From the NCBI GenBank assembly GCA_024234075.1, contig JACKOV010000002.1:945860-1009859 (forward strand): a DNA stretch of 64,000 nucleotides, given 5' to 3'. This DNA is from Nevskiaceae bacterium. GTDB taxonomy: Bacteria > Pseudomonadota > Gammaproteobacteria > Steroidobacterales > Steroidobacteraceae. The notes beneath the pieces are model-generated. The model had not been told where the DNA came from and did not search any database. It saw nothing but the letters and a program-made list of their open reading frames with translations. This document shows, piece by piece, positions 8,040 to 16,899 of the stretch; position 1 is the stretch's first letter, and the number at the start of each line of letters is the position of its first letter. The position numbers were made by a program, and so were the translations under genes.

Positions 8040-9044
8040 CTAGCTGCCTGCGCGCAGGTCCACCGCCACCGGGCAATGATCGGTCAGCTTGCGGCGCAGG
8101 GCTTCACCCGGCTCGAAAGTGACCCGGTGGAACGAGCCGGGTACGCGTCGGGCGGCGAGTGTGCGCGACAGCACGATATGGTCGATGTAGCCGTTGAAGT
8201 TCTGGCCGGGATGGCAGTTCACGAAGCGAGCCCCTTCGGCGGCGTTGACCAGATCCGCTTCAGGCGGGTCGCCATCGTCGATCTCGGCCCAGAGGCTGCG
8301 GGGTGCGCCGGCCGCGTTGCGTGCCGGGCCCGGGTCCCGGAGCAGTTCGCGGTTGAAGTCGCCGAGCACGGCGAACTGGCGCCCGGCGGCAGCCTGGGTG
8401 TCGATCCAGCGCTCGAGTGCCGGGACCTGTCGTGCCAGGACCGAACACGATTCACGGGGTGAATCGAGGGTGCGGCGGCCGCAGCCCGATTTGAGATGCA
8501 CGGCCAACAGCCGGATCTCCGCGGCAGTGTCGGGATAGAGCACCAGCTCGACACCGCGCCGCACCCGGCCTTGCAGCGACAGCTCGGCGAGGTCGGGACC
8601 GCAGCGGAAATCCACCCCTTCGCGGATCGCGAAGCCGAGGTTCTGCACGGCCGGGGCCGCGCTGAAGCAGAAACGGTGCTGCGGGAACACGCGGCGGGCG
8701 GCCGAGGGGCCGTCCACCTCCTGTATTGCGACGACATCGGCGTCGAGCTCGCGGGCATAACGGGCAAGGGCGTCGAAGTCGGCGGTGGAGCGCTCGAGCT
8801 TCGCGGCGACGTCGCAGGGAATGCTGCGGCGGCGTTTGCCGGGCGAGGCGTCCCGCGGCACGCAATTGCGTTTCAGGGCGAGGAAGTTCTCGGGCGCGAT
8901 CAGCCATTCGAGGTTCCAGGTGGCGAGGCGCAAGCGCGCCGCCGCCGGCCGGTCGGCGACGGCGGCGGTCGTGCGGCCGGCGTCGGAGGAGGCATGGCAA
9001 CCGCAGGCGAACAGGGCCGCCAGGCAAATCAATAACCGTTTCAT
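8040..9044 (-). CDS. Endonuclease/exonuclease/phosphatase-family lipoprotein
   Basis: The product is 334 aa. The leader MKRLLICLAALFACGC has cysteines positioned for lipidation, so the enzyme is probably envelope-anchored. The EEP (DNase I-like) fold is shown by LATWNLEWL (Asn), VVAIQEVDG (metal-binding Glu), LLAVHLKSGC, VLGDFNRELL (Asp-Asn) and the C-terminal LTDHCPVAVDL (catalytic His). It may hydrolyse nucleic acid or another phosphodiester outside the cytoplasm; the substrate cannot be read from sequence. It is monocistronic by spacing. Confidence 0.85.
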   Translation of the reverse strand: MKRLLICLAALFACGCHASSDAGRTTAAVADRPAAARLRLATWNLEWLIAPENFLALKRNCVPRDASPGKRRRSIPCDVAAKLERSTADFDALARYARELDADVVAIQEVDGPSAARRVFPQHRFCFSAAPAVQNLGFAIREGVDFRCGPDLAELSLQGRVRRGVELVLYPDTAAEIRLLAVHLKSGCGRRTLDSPRESCSVLARQVPALERWIDTQAAAGRQFAVLGDFNRELLRDPGPARNAAGAPRSLWAEIDDGDPPEADLVNAAEGARFVNCHPGQNFNGYIDHIVLSRTLAARRVPGSFHRVTFEPGEALRRKLTDHCPVAVDLRAGS

Positions 9045-9161
9045 GCTGGCATTTTCCGGGTCGTCTCACGACGCGACAACCGCGTCATGCGGTCCGTACG
9101 CCCGGATTCATGCGCATGCTAGCCTTCGCGAGGTCTCGCGTTCTGCGCCGGAGGGCTGCAC

Positions 9162-9911
9162 ATGGGCATGGATGTGTTGGGTTATCGCCGTCTGTTCGGC
9201 GTGCTGGGACCGTCGACCAATACCGTCGTGCAGCCCGACTATGACGACATGCGGCCGCCCGGTGTCACCAATCACTACAGCCGGATCTTCACGCCCAACG
9301 CGCAGGCGATCAGCAACGAGACCTTCTACGCCGGCACGCTGAAAATCTCTGCGGGCGTGCTCGATGCCGTGCGCAGCGTGATGACCTGCGAGCCGGACCA
9401 TCTGGTGATGGGCATGTCGGCGATCACGTTCTACGGCGGCGCCAAGGGTGCCGACCAGTTCGTCGAGATGATCGAAAAGGCGGCGGGCGTCGGGGTGTCG
9501 GTGGGCTCGCATGCCTGCGCCGAGGCGCTCAAGGCCTACGGCGGCATCAAACGCATCGCTTTCTTCTCGCCGTACTATCCGGTAGCGAATGCCGAGGTCC
9601 GCAACTATTTCAAGGACCGCGGCTTCGAGACCGTGCGTGACGTGCCGCTGCAGGCGCCGTCCTGGACTTCGATCGCGCAGATCACCGAAGCGCGCTGCCG
9701 CGAGGTGCTGCGCGAGCTCGACGGGCCGGATGTCGATGCGATCCTGCAGGTCGGCACCAACCTGTCGATGGTGCGCCTGGCCGCCGCCGCCGAACTCTGG
9801 CTCGGCAAGCCGGTGATCGCGATCAACACGGCGACGTACTGGCACGCGCTGCGTGCCAATGGCATCGACGACCGGATCCAGGGCTTTGGCCGGCTGCTTG
9901 CCGACCATTGA
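9162..9911 (+). CDS. Maleate cis-trans isomerase / Asp-Glu racemase superfamily protein lacking the usual cysteines
   Basis: The product is 249 aa and starts at an ATG 6 bp after GGAGGG. The whole length fits the maleate isomerase/arylmalonate decarboxylase family (GVLGPSTNTVVQPD at the N-terminus, SPYYPVANAEVRNYF mid-protein, GKPVIAINTATYWHALR near the end). The two loops that normally carry the catalytic cysteines read VMGMSA (Met85) and QVGTNL (Thr199), so the classical two-cysteine isomerisation or racemisation is unlikely. It may be a decarboxylase-like or non-classical enzyme. It precedes pilin genes on the other strand and lies near a methyltransferase gene. Confidence 0.8.
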   Translation: MGMDVLGYRRLFGVLGPSTNTVVQPDYDDMRPPGVTNHYSRIFTPNAQAISNETFYAGTLKISAGVLDAVRSVMTCEPDHLVMGMSAITFYGGAKGADQFVEMIEKAAGVGVSVGSHACAEALKAYGGIKRIAFFSPYYPVANAEVRNYFKDRGFETVRDVPLQAPSWTSIAQITEARCREVLRELDGPDVDAILQVGTNLSMVRLAAAAELWLGKPVIAINTATYWHALRANGIDDRIQGFGRLLADH

Positions 9912-9932
9912 CGTGACCGCAGGAGCGGTCGT

Positions 9933-10400
9933 TCAGCGGCTCCAGCAGAACTGGGCGTCCTTGCTGGCACCCCCGGCGACACCGCGGTTGTTGCGGTGAT
10001 CGAGAGTCAGGGTCTGACAGTCCGTGTCCCGGGTCTGGCCCGCCTGCGGTACGGCGTGGAGCATGAAGGCGCCGGCTGTCAGGCTCTGCGCCTGGATCTG
10101 GTAGTTGCCTTCGATCAGGGTCCGCGGCAATTCGGCTGCGGCGGCGCACTGGCTGTCGTCGTAGGCGTTGAAGCGGGTGAAACAGCGTTCAAGTGCGCCG
10201 GCCGTGGCCAGCAGCGCGCTCTTGGCCTCGGTGCGCTTGGCCTGGATCACATATGAGCGGTAGGTCGGCACGGCGATCGCGCTGAGGATGCCGACCACCA
10301 CCAGCGTGGTCAGCAGTTCCATCAGGCTGAAGCCGTGCTGCCGGCGGCCGATTCCGGCCGGGCCGGGCAGGTCGTGGACGATAGAGATGTTCGATGCCAT
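9933..10400 (-). CDS. pilE: Type IV pilin, PilE family
   Basis: The product is 155 aa. After a rather long 23-residue leader, the prepilin peptidase site RRQHG/FSLMELL is followed by the hydrophobic N-terminal helix (LTTLVVVGILSAIAVPTYRSY) shared by type IV pilins. Downstream, ERCFTRFNAYDD and the C-terminal cysteine pair (DTDCQTL...AQFCWSR) match PilE-like minor pilins. The product would be processed at the inner membrane and built into pili or a pseudopilus. A second pilin-like gene lies upstream in the same direction, but the usual pilVWXY1 genes are absent here. Confidence 0.85.
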   Translation of the reverse strand: MASNISIVHDLPGPAGIGRRQHGFSLMELLTTLVVVGILSAIAVPTYRSYVIQAKRTEAKSALLATAGALERCFTRFNAYDDSQCAAAAELPRTLIEGNYQIQAQSLTAGAFMLHAVPQAGQTRDTDCQTLTLDHRNNRGVAGGASKDAQFCWSR

Positions 10401-10526
10401 GCGCCAGGCTCCGCTCCCGCCTTGCCGAGGCGCGACGCCGCGTTGCGCCGACCGGGAAAATTCGTTGACCGGGCGAGTGTAGCGCTACGTACCGCGGTAG
10501 CAAGCCGCCCGTCCTGGGCGGATCGT

Positions 10527-11063
10527 TCAGGGACAATCGATCCGGTCGTTGCGGACGGCGCCGATGCCGTTGACCTGGATGCGGCGTGCACCGGCCGTGC
10601 CGCTCTGGCAGGACGTCGAATGGATGACGTAGCTCTTGGTGGCCATCGCCGGCTGCGCGCGTCCCATCGCAGTGAAGGTCACGCTTTCGGCGCCGACGCC
10701 GGCAGCGTCGACGGCGACGTTGCCGCTGCCCGGTCCCTGCCACTGCCGCAGGATTTCCTCGCCGTCCTGGCGCTGGCCGTCGGCGTTGTCGTCGACGAAC
10801 GCGAACCAGCCGCTGGGCCAGGCCGTGGCATCGCCGCAGTGGGTAAAGCTCGAACTCGGGCAGAGGCTCACCCGCGCGGCGCGGCGGATGGCTTCGCTGC
10901 GACTGTAGTGCAGCGCGGTGCTCAGATCGTTGTGGGCGGCAATCACGCGGGCGTTGCGCCCGTACTCCTGGAAGGACGGCACGGCGAGACCCATCAGGAG
11001 GCCCGCAATGGCGATCCCGACCATCAACTCGAACAGCGTGAAGCCGGCCTGTGGAGGTCTCAT
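10527..11063 (-). CDS. fimT: GspH/FimT family pseudopilin
   Basis: The product is 178 aa from the ATG at 11063, chosen because it places the short leader MRPPQAG directly before the processing site G/FTLFELMVGIAIAGLLMGLAVPSF. An upstream in-frame start would give an implausible 42-residue leader. The C-terminal GspH/FimT domain is visible (NDLSTALHYSRSEAIRRAARVSLCPSS, then DGEEILRQW). Such proteins prime pilus assembly. It lies 126 bp upstream of pilE in the same direction and may be co-transcribed. Confidence 0.82.
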   Translation of the reverse strand: MRPPQAGFTLFELMVGIAIAGLLMGLAVPSFQEYGRNARVIAAHNDLSTALHYSRSEAIRRAARVSLCPSSSFTHCGDATAWPSGWFAFVDDNADGQRQDGEEILRQWQGPGSGNVAVDAAGVGAESVTFTAMGRAQPAMATKSYVIHSTSCQSGTAGARRIQVNGIGAVRNDRIDCP

Positions 11064-11238
11064 GGGTCGCCATGGTGTGGGCCGCGCAGGATATGTTCCG
11101 TGACGTCCGACGCGCGCGGGCCGAAATGGCCGAACGCCGATCGCGTGGCGTGATGCACTTCTCGGCATGGCTGCGACATAATCAGCGGATGACGTGGCTC
11201 GCCGGCCGATGTCTCAACGCAGTCGAGGAGGTTCCCTC

Positions 11239-12426
11239 ATGCTCGAACTCAAGCACGACCTGAAGCTGGCCAAGACGCGTGACGAAAAAGCGCGGATGAA
11301 TTTCGTCTCGGGGCTGCGTAGTTATGTCCTGAACGACATGGCCAACGGCATGCGTACCGTCTGGGATGCACAGCTGGAACCGGATTTCCGTCGTGCCAGG
11401 CGCCGCGGACCCAAGGACGGTGCGGATGTCCACCGGGCCATCAAGCCGAACGAGTATTTCAAGTTCTATTCGAGCCTGCGCGTGACCGCCCAGGACCTGG
11501 TCTGGCAATCGGTGTTCCCGCCGCTCGACCGGCAGCGGGACGAGCTCAAGCGCAAGGCCGGCGAGCTGCAGCGGCGCACGCGACTCGGCTCGCTGACCCT
11601 GCAACCGGGTTTCGAGGTGCCGCGCACGGTCTCGGCGATCGATGTGCACATGATGGCCGGCAACTACGACGGCGAGTACGACACCGACGACGTGACGGCC
11701 GGTGCGCTCTACGACAACGGCCTGGCGGTGTTCTCCTTCGGGCTGATGGGCCAGAACCTCGACGACATCGGTCAGTCGATCGCCGGTTTCATCCGGCGCA
11801 AATATCCGGATTTCCGGCCGCGCCAGATCCTCGATCTCGGCTGCACGATCGGCCACAACACCGGCGCCTGGAAGGACCACTATCCGCAGGCCGAGGTGCA
11901 TGGCATCGACGTCGCGGCGCCCTGTCTGCGCTACGGCCATGCCCGCGCCCAGGCGCAGGGCCGCGCCGTCCACTTCCACCAGATGAACGCCGAGAAGCTG
12001 GACTTCCCGGATGCGAGCTTCGACGTGGTGTTCTCGTCGATGTTCCTGCACGAGGTGCCGCGCAAGGGCATCGAGAAAGTCTTCGCCGAAGTGCATCGGG
12101 TGCTTAAGCCGGGTGGCCTGATGCTGCACATGGAGCTGCCGCCGAATTCGCAGCTCTCGCCCTACGACGCGTTCTATCTGGACTGGGATTCGTTCTACAA
12201 CAACGAGCCGTTCTACAAGCCGTTCCGCGACCTGAAGCCGGAAGTGCTGTGTCGGCGGGCGGGCTTCAAGCCGCAGAACTACGTGCAGTTCGTGATACCG
12301 TCGATCGGCTGGTACGGCGAAGGGGTCTGGTCCGAGGCGGTCAACAGACAGGACGAGGTCGACAGCGACAAGACCGGACGGCTCACCGACGGCGTGCGCT
12401 GGTACTGTTTCGGTGCCTGGAAGTGA
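11239..12426 (+). CDS. SAM-dependent methyltransferase with a novel-looking N-terminal region
   Basis: The product is 395 aa from an ATG with GAGGAGG 8 bp upstream. The C-terminal half is a class I methyltransferase: motif I ILDLGCTIG (about 197-205), motif II acidic residue in VHGIDVAAP, then FDVVFSSMFLHEV and VLKPGGLMLHMEL. The first 190 residues have no recognised domain; they are helical and end in a conserved-looking AGNYDGEYDTDDVTAG. The substrate is unknown. A 34-bp gap leads to an unknown gene and then lemA in the same direction. Confidence 0.82.
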   Translation: MLELKHDLKLAKTRDEKARMNFVSGLRSYVLNDMANGMRTVWDAQLEPDFRRARRRGPKDGADVHRAIKPNEYFKFYSSLRVTAQDLVWQSVFPPLDRQRDELKRKAGELQRRTRLGSLTLQPGFEVPRTVSAIDVHMMAGNYDGEYDTDDVTAGALYDNGLAVFSFGLMGQNLDDIGQSIAGFIRRKYPDFRPRQILDLGCTIGHNTGAWKDHYPQAEVHGIDVAAPCLRYGHARAQAQGRAVHFHQMNAEKLDFPDASFDVVFSSMFLHEVPRKGIEKVFAEVHRVLKPGGLMLHMELPPNSQLSPYDAFYLDWDSFYNNEPFYKPFRDLKPEVLCRRAGFKPQNYVQFVIPSIGWYGEGVWSEAVNRQDEVDSDKTGRLTDGVRWYCFGAWK

Positions 12427-12460
12427 GTGCGATGAGACGTGATCGACGGAGCAGGAGACG

Positions 12461-12913
12461 ATGAGCGCAGCGAATGACGACAAGCGGCCCCTGCGGCGCA
12501 CCATCCGTGGCGGTCGGCCGTTTTTCTTTGCCGACGCCGCAGTCGACAAGGTGCTGAACATGGTCGTGACGCTCGGCAGTGAAGTCTGGGCGCTGCGCGA
12601 GCGTCTCGCGGCCGTCGAGGGTTTGCAGATCCAGCGAGGTCAGCTCGGCGAAGGCGAAGTGGACCGCTACGAGTTCACCGCCGAGCAGGAATCGCGCCTG
12701 GCGGCCGATCGCAAGGAATTCATCGAAGGCCTGTTCCGCGTGCTGCAGGAGCAGGTCGCGAACGCGGCGGCCCGGCCGGCGGCTCCGGCGGCGGCGGTCA
12801 GGACAAGGGCGAAGGCGAAATCAAAGGCAAGGACAGCGATGGCTCCAAAGACAAAGAACGGAAAGAAGACGGCGGGTCGACGTCCGGCACGGGCGCGAGG
12901 GGCCCGCCGATGA
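12461..12913 (+). CDS. Conserved-looking protein of unknown function with a basic Ala/Lys tail
   Basis: The product is 150 aa. The first 100 residues look like a folded helical domain (GGRPFFFADAAVDKVLNMVVTLGSEVWALRERLAAVEGL, then EQESRLAADRKEFIEGLFRVLQEQV). The last 50 are low-complexity Ala, Lys and Arg (AKAKSKAR, KNGKKTAGRR), resembling nucleic-acid-binding tails. It follows the methyltransferase by 34 bp and overlaps lemA by ATGA, so it is probably expressed with both. I do not recognise the family and assign no function. Confidence 0.65.
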   Translation: MSAANDDKRPLRRTIRGGRPFFFADAAVDKVLNMVVTLGSEVWALRERLAAVEGLQIQRGQLGEGEVDRYEFTAEQESRLAADRKEFIEGLFRVLQEQVANAAARPAAPAAAVRTRAKAKSKARTAMAPKTKNGKKTAGRRPARARGARR

Positions 12914-13497
12914 GCGCGCTCATTACCTTGGTGGTGCTGGGCGCGCTGGTGCTGCTGGTGGTCGGTGGCTACAACCGGCTGGTCGCCGGCCGCAATGCCT
13001 ACAAGAACGCGTTCGCCCAGATCGATGTGCAGCTGACACGGCGCTACGACCTGATTCCCAACCTGGTCGAGGTGGCGCGCAAATATCTGGCGCATGAGCG
13101 CGAGACCCTGGAGGCGGTGATCCAGGCGCGCAACTCGGCCGTGGACGGCCTGAAGCGGGCCGCGAGCACGCCGGGCAACCCGGCGGCGATGCAGGCGCTG
13201 GAAGGCGCGGAAGCCCAGCTCGGGGGCGCGCTGGGGCGCCTGCTGGCGATTGCCGAGGCGTATCCGGATCTGAAGGCGAACACCACCATGATGCAGCTCA
13301 GCGAGGAGCTGACGTCGACCGAGAACAAGGTGGCGTTCTCGCGCCAGGCCTACAACGATGCGGTGATGCACTACAACAATCTGCGCGAGATGTTCCCGAG
13401 CAATCTGATCGCCGGCATGTTCTCGTTCGAGGCGGCCCGGTTGCTCGATATCTCCCGCCCCGAGGCGCGCGAGGCGCCCAAGGTTTCCTTCGGCTGA
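12910..13497 (+). CDS. lemA: LemA family membrane protein
   Basis: The product is 195 aa with one N-terminal transmembrane helix (LITLVVLGALVLLVVGGYNRLV). The LemA four-helix domain follows (NAYKNAFAQIDVQLTRRYDLIPNLVEVARKY, then LSEELTSTENKVAFSRQAYNDAVMHYNNLREMFPSNLIAGMF). This is the full diagnostic motif set at normal length. LemA proteins are membrane-anchored helical proteins often encoded with a metalloprotease. Here the M48 peptidase follows after 64 bp, so the pair probably works together in envelope quality control (inference). Confidence 0.93.
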   Translation: MSALITLVVLGALVLLVVGGYNRLVAGRNAYKNAFAQIDVQLTRRYDLIPNLVEVARKYLAHERETLEAVIQARNSAVDGLKRAASTPGNPAAMQALEGAEAQLGGALGRLLAIAEAYPDLKANTTMMQLSEELTSTENKVAFSRQAYNDAVMHYNNLREMFPSNLIAGMFSFEAARLLDISRPEAREAPKVSFG

Positions 13498-13561
13498 GGT
13501 GGCCTGCCGCCGCCGGCTCTCTCCCTGACGGGGGCAGGAAGGACACCGCTACTCGCAGCGC

Positions 13562-15490
13562 ATGAATTTCTACGAGCGTCAGTCGGCTGCCCGCCGCAGC
13601 TCCCGCTGGTTGCTGCTGGCTTTCGCGACTGCCGTGCTGCTGGTGGTCGCGGTGCTGAGCTGGGCGGTGCTGCTGGCGCTCGGCTTCGACGATCCGCGAT
13701 CGGTCGCGCAGCTGGCACGGGACGAGCCGGGCCTGGCGGTGTCGGCGGCGTTGTTCTGGCTGCTGGTGATCATGGGTGCCAGCACCTGGCGCAGCCTGAG
13801 CTTGCGGGACGGCGGCGGCGTCGTGGCCCAAGGGCTCGGTGGCACCCGCGTCGATCGTACTACCGGCGACCCCGACTTGCGGCGGCTGCGCAATGTCGTC
13901 GAAGAGATGGCCATCGCCTCCGGCGTGCCGGTACCCGAGATCTACGTGCTCGATCGCGAGAACGCCATCAATGCGTTTGCTGCGGGGCATTCGCCGGCGA
14001 ATGCCGCGATCGCTGTCACCCGCGGTGCGCTGATGCGGCTCGATCGCGAGGAGCTGCAGGGCGTGATTGCGCACGAGTTCAGCCACATCCTCAACGGCGA
14101 CACGCGCTTGAACCTGCGGCTGATTGGCTGGCTGTTCGGCCTGCTGGCGGTCGCCTTGCTCGGGCGGATGCTGGTGCGGGTCTCGTCCGGTGCCGATCGT
14201 CGACGTGGGGCACCGCCGCTGCTGGTGATCGGCGCCGCGTTGTACGTGGTCGGTTCGCTGGGCCGTGGCCTCGGTCGGCTGATCCAGGCGGCTGTATCGC
14301 GTCAGCGCGAGCGTCTCGCCGATGCGTCGGCGGTGCAGTTCACCCGCAATCCTGGCGGCCTCAAGGGCGCACTGCTGAAGATCGCGGCGTTGCCGGTGGC
14401 CGGCCGGTTGGCCACGGCCCGCGTCGACGAGGTCGCGCACATGCTGTTCGTGCCGGGTCTTGCGACCTTGTTCGCGACCCACCCGTCGCTCGCCGAACGT
14501 GTTGTCTCGCTCGATCCGTCGATCCGGCCGGAGCGGCTTGAGGCCGTGGCGGCCGCGCACCAGCGTGCCTGGGAACGCAGCCGCCCGCCCGAGCCTGCAC
14601 CGCCGCCAGGCGAGGTCGGCGATGTGGCGCGCCGACTCGAGGCCTTGCTGGTACCGGCGGTGGCCACGGCGGTCGCCGACTCGGTCGGCAGCCCCGACTC
14701 GATCCAGATCGGCCAGGCGGAGGCGCTGCGCCTGGCGCTGCCGGCCGCGTTTACCGCTGCCACGGAATCGCCCGAGCGTTCGCGGGCGCTGCTGTTGGCG
14801 ACCCTGCAGTCGCACGTGCCGGCCGAGGCCAGTGCACAGCGGGCGGCGATTGCCGCCGCGCTCGGCGACGACGTGGCCGCGGCGGCGGATGCCGCGGGGG
14901 AAATCGCCGGTGCGCTGCCGCGCCTGCTGCGTCTGCCGGCCGTCTGCGAATTGTTTCCGGCGCTGCGGCGTCTGCCGCGGACGGAGCGGGCGCGCCTCGC
15001 CGGCTTGATACAGCGGCTCGCGGCCGTCGACCACGAGATCGATGTCTACGAGTTCTGCCTGCAGCGACTGACCTACAACTCGCTGGTGGACCAACTCGAA
15101 GCCCGCGAAGGGCATGGTGCCAGCCCGCTCGCGACCTCGTTCGCCGCTATCGGGATCCTGTTCTCGGTGCTGGCGAGCCGTGGCGAATCAGTGGATCCCG
15201 CGACAGCATTTGCCGCCGGCGTGGCGCACGCGCTGCCGGGACCGCGGCGGCCGCCGCTGCAGGTGCCGCAGGACTGGCCGCGGCGGTTGTGGACGGCGCT
15301 GTCGCGGCTCGAGCGGCTGCATCCGCAGGCCAAGCGCACGCTGGTCGAGGCGCTGGTGATCACGATTTCCCACGACCAGCAGTTGACGGTCGCCGAGGCG
15401 GAATTGCTGCGCACCGTCTGTGCGGTGCTGCGCTGCCCGTTGCCGCTGCTGCTGCCCCGGGTGCTGCCGCCGGAGCTTGCCGCCCGCTGA
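13562..15490 (+). CDS. M48 family metalloprotease with long C-terminal extension
   Basis: The product is 642 aa. Two N-terminal transmembrane helices (about 16-40 and 58-72) precede an HtpX/Ste24-like zinc protease domain with HEFSH at 171-175 and the third ligand Glu250 in SRQRERLADASAVQF. Further hydrophobic segments near 185-204 and 220-235 complete the membrane core. About 300 residues after the catalytic domain are Ala/Leu-rich, helical and not recognised. The family degrades or clips membrane proteins under envelope stress. The start codon has only a weak ribosome binding site, so the N-terminus could shift. Confidence 0.85.
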   Translation: MNFYERQSAARRSSRWLLLAFATAVLLVVAVLSWAVLLALGFDDPRSVAQLARDEPGLAVSAALFWLLVIMGASTWRSLSLRDGGGVVAQGLGGTRVDRTTGDPDLRRLRNVVEEMAIASGVPVPEIYVLDRENAINAFAAGHSPANAAIAVTRGALMRLDREELQGVIAHEFSHILNGDTRLNLRLIGWLFGLLAVALLGRMLVRVSSGADRRRGAPPLLVIGAALYVVGSLGRGLGRLIQAAVSRQRERLADASAVQFTRNPGGLKGALLKIAALPVAGRLATARVDEVAHMLFVPGLATLFATHPSLAERVVSLDPSIRPERLEAVAAAHQRAWERSRPPEPAPPPGEVGDVARRLEALLVPAVATAVADSVGSPDSIQIGQAEALRLALPAAFTAATESPERSRALLLATLQSHVPAEASAQRAAIAAALGDDVAAAADAAGEIAGALPRLLRLPAVCELFPALRRLPRTERARLAGLIQRLAAVDHEIDVYEFCLQRLTYNSLVDQLEAREGHGASPLATSFAAIGILFSVLASRGESVDPATAFAAGVAHALPGPRRPPLQVPQDWPRRLWTALSRLERLHPQAKRTLVEALVITISHDQQLTVAEAELLRTVCAVLRCPLPLLLPRVLPPELAAR

Positions 15491-15548
15491 CCGCGCCGGG
15501 ACGCCGGTGCGGCCCGGGCACGGCAGGGCAGCCGCGGTGCCGGCCGTT

Positions 15549-16820
15549 TCAGCCGGCGCGCAGCGCCTGATCCAGGTCGGCCTTCAGGTCTTCGATGTGC
15601 TCGAGGCCGATCGACAGGCGCACCATGTCCTCCGAAACCCCGGCCTTGGCGAGCTCCTCTGGCGAGAGCTGGCGGTGGGTCGTCGATGCAGGGTGCGTTG
15701 CCAGCGAACGCGCATCGCCTATGTTGACCAGCCGGATGATGAGCTTGAGTGCGTCGAGGAACTTCTCGCCGGCGCGGCGGCCGCCCTTGACCCCGAAGGT
15801 CAGGATGCCGGAGGCCCGACCTTTCATGTACTTCTGTACGAGGCCGTGATCCGGGTGATCCGGCAGACCGGCGTATTTCACCCAGCTGACCTGTGGGTGC
15901 GAAGCAAGGAAGCGCGCGACCGCGAGGCTGTTGTCGCAGATGCGATCCATGCGTACCGGCAGGGTCTCGATGCCCTGCAGGATCAGGAAAGCGTTGAACG
16001 GCGAGAGCGCTGCGCCCATGTTGCGCAGCGGCACGACCCGGGCGCGGCCGATGTAGGCCGCCGGTCCGAGCGCTTCGGTGTAGACCACGCCGTGATAGGA
16101 GACGTCCGGTTCGTTCAGACGGCGGAAGCGGTTCTTGTGCTTCGTCCAGGGAAAACTGCCGGAGTCGATGATCGCGCCGCCGATGCTGTTGCCGTGGCCG
16201 CCGAGGTATTTGGTCAGCGCGTGGACCACGATGTCCGCGCCGAAGTCGAACGGGCGGCAGAGATAGGGCGTCGGCACCGTATTGTCGACGATCAGCGGCA
16301 GGCCGTGCCGGTGCGCGATTTCGGCGAGCGCGCCGAAGTCGGTGATGTTGCCGAGCGGATTGCCGATCGATTCGCAGAACACCGCACGCGTGCGGTCATC
16401 GATCAGTTTCTCGAAGCTCGCCGGATCGCTGTGATCGGCGAAGCGCACTTCGATGCCGTACTGCGGCAGGGTGTGCGCGAACAGGTTGTAGGTGCCGCCG
16501 TACAGCGCCGCGGAACTGATGATGTTGTCGCCCTGCTCGGCGATCGTGAGGATCGAGTAGGTGACCGCGGCCATGCCCGAGGCCAGCGCCAGGCCGCCGA
16601 TCCCGCCTTCGAGCTCCGCGACGCGCTTCTCGAGCACGTCGTTGGTCGGATTCATGATGCGAGTGTAGATGTTGCCCTGCACCTTAAGGTCGAACAGATC
16701 CGCGCCGTGTTGCGCGTTGTCGAAGGCGTAGGACGTGGTCTGGTAGATCGGCACCGCGACCGATTTGGTCGTCGGGTCGGGGCTGTAACCGCCGTGCACG
16801 GCAATGGTTTCTGGGCGCAT
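15549..16820 (-). CDS. metY: O-acetyl/O-succinyl-homoserine sulfhydrylase (Cys/Met PLP enzyme)
   Basis: The product is 423 aa and is a complete type I PLP enzyme of the Cys/Met metabolism family. The PLP lysine is Lys204 in ALTKYLGGHG; the cofactor loop ASGMAAV, YTRIMNPTNDVLE and the C-terminal ATHPASTTH/RLSIGLEH motifs are present. The length of about 420 residues and the GNSIGGAIID segment favour MetY (direct sulfhydrylation to homocysteine) over the shorter MetB. AAGGAG lies just before the ATG. It is the last gene of a minus-strand cysK-like/metX-like/metY series, 79 bp after metX. Confidence 0.9.
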   Translation of the reverse strand: MRPETIAVHGGYSPDPTTKSVAVPIYQTTSYAFDNAQHGADLFDLKVQGNIYTRIMNPTNDVLEKRVAELEGGIGGLALASGMAAVTYSILTIAEQGDNIISSAALYGGTYNLFAHTLPQYGIEVRFADHSDPASFEKLIDDRTRAVFCESIGNPLGNITDFGALAEIAHRHGLPLIVDNTVPTPYLCRPFDFGADIVVHALTKYLGGHGNSIGGAIIDSGSFPWTKHKNRFRRLNEPDVSYHGVVYTEALGPAAYIGRARVVPLRNMGAALSPFNAFLILQGIETLPVRMDRICDNSLAVARFLASHPQVSWVKYAGLPDHPDHGLVQKYMKGRASGILTFGVKGGRRAGEKFLDALKLIIRLVNIGDARSLATHPASTTHRQLSPEELAKAGVSEDMVRLSIGLEHIEDLKADLDQALRAG

Positions 16821-16899
16821 GGTTGCTCCTTAGGGAGAATGCGGATCCTCCGCCAGCGGCAGGGATCCTGGTAGTGAGTGGATGCCGCAGCGCCGCCGT

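Noticed and set aside
15491..15548. A shared terminator between the M48 gene and metY
   Set aside because: GC-rich inverted repeats are present, but neither strand has a T run and no single stem stands out.
16821..16899. Possible SAM or SAH riboswitch before metY
   Set aside because: The spacer is only 79 bp and has no recognisable riboswitch core. It contains a GGATCC inverted repeat and a good AAGGAG ribosome binding site only.
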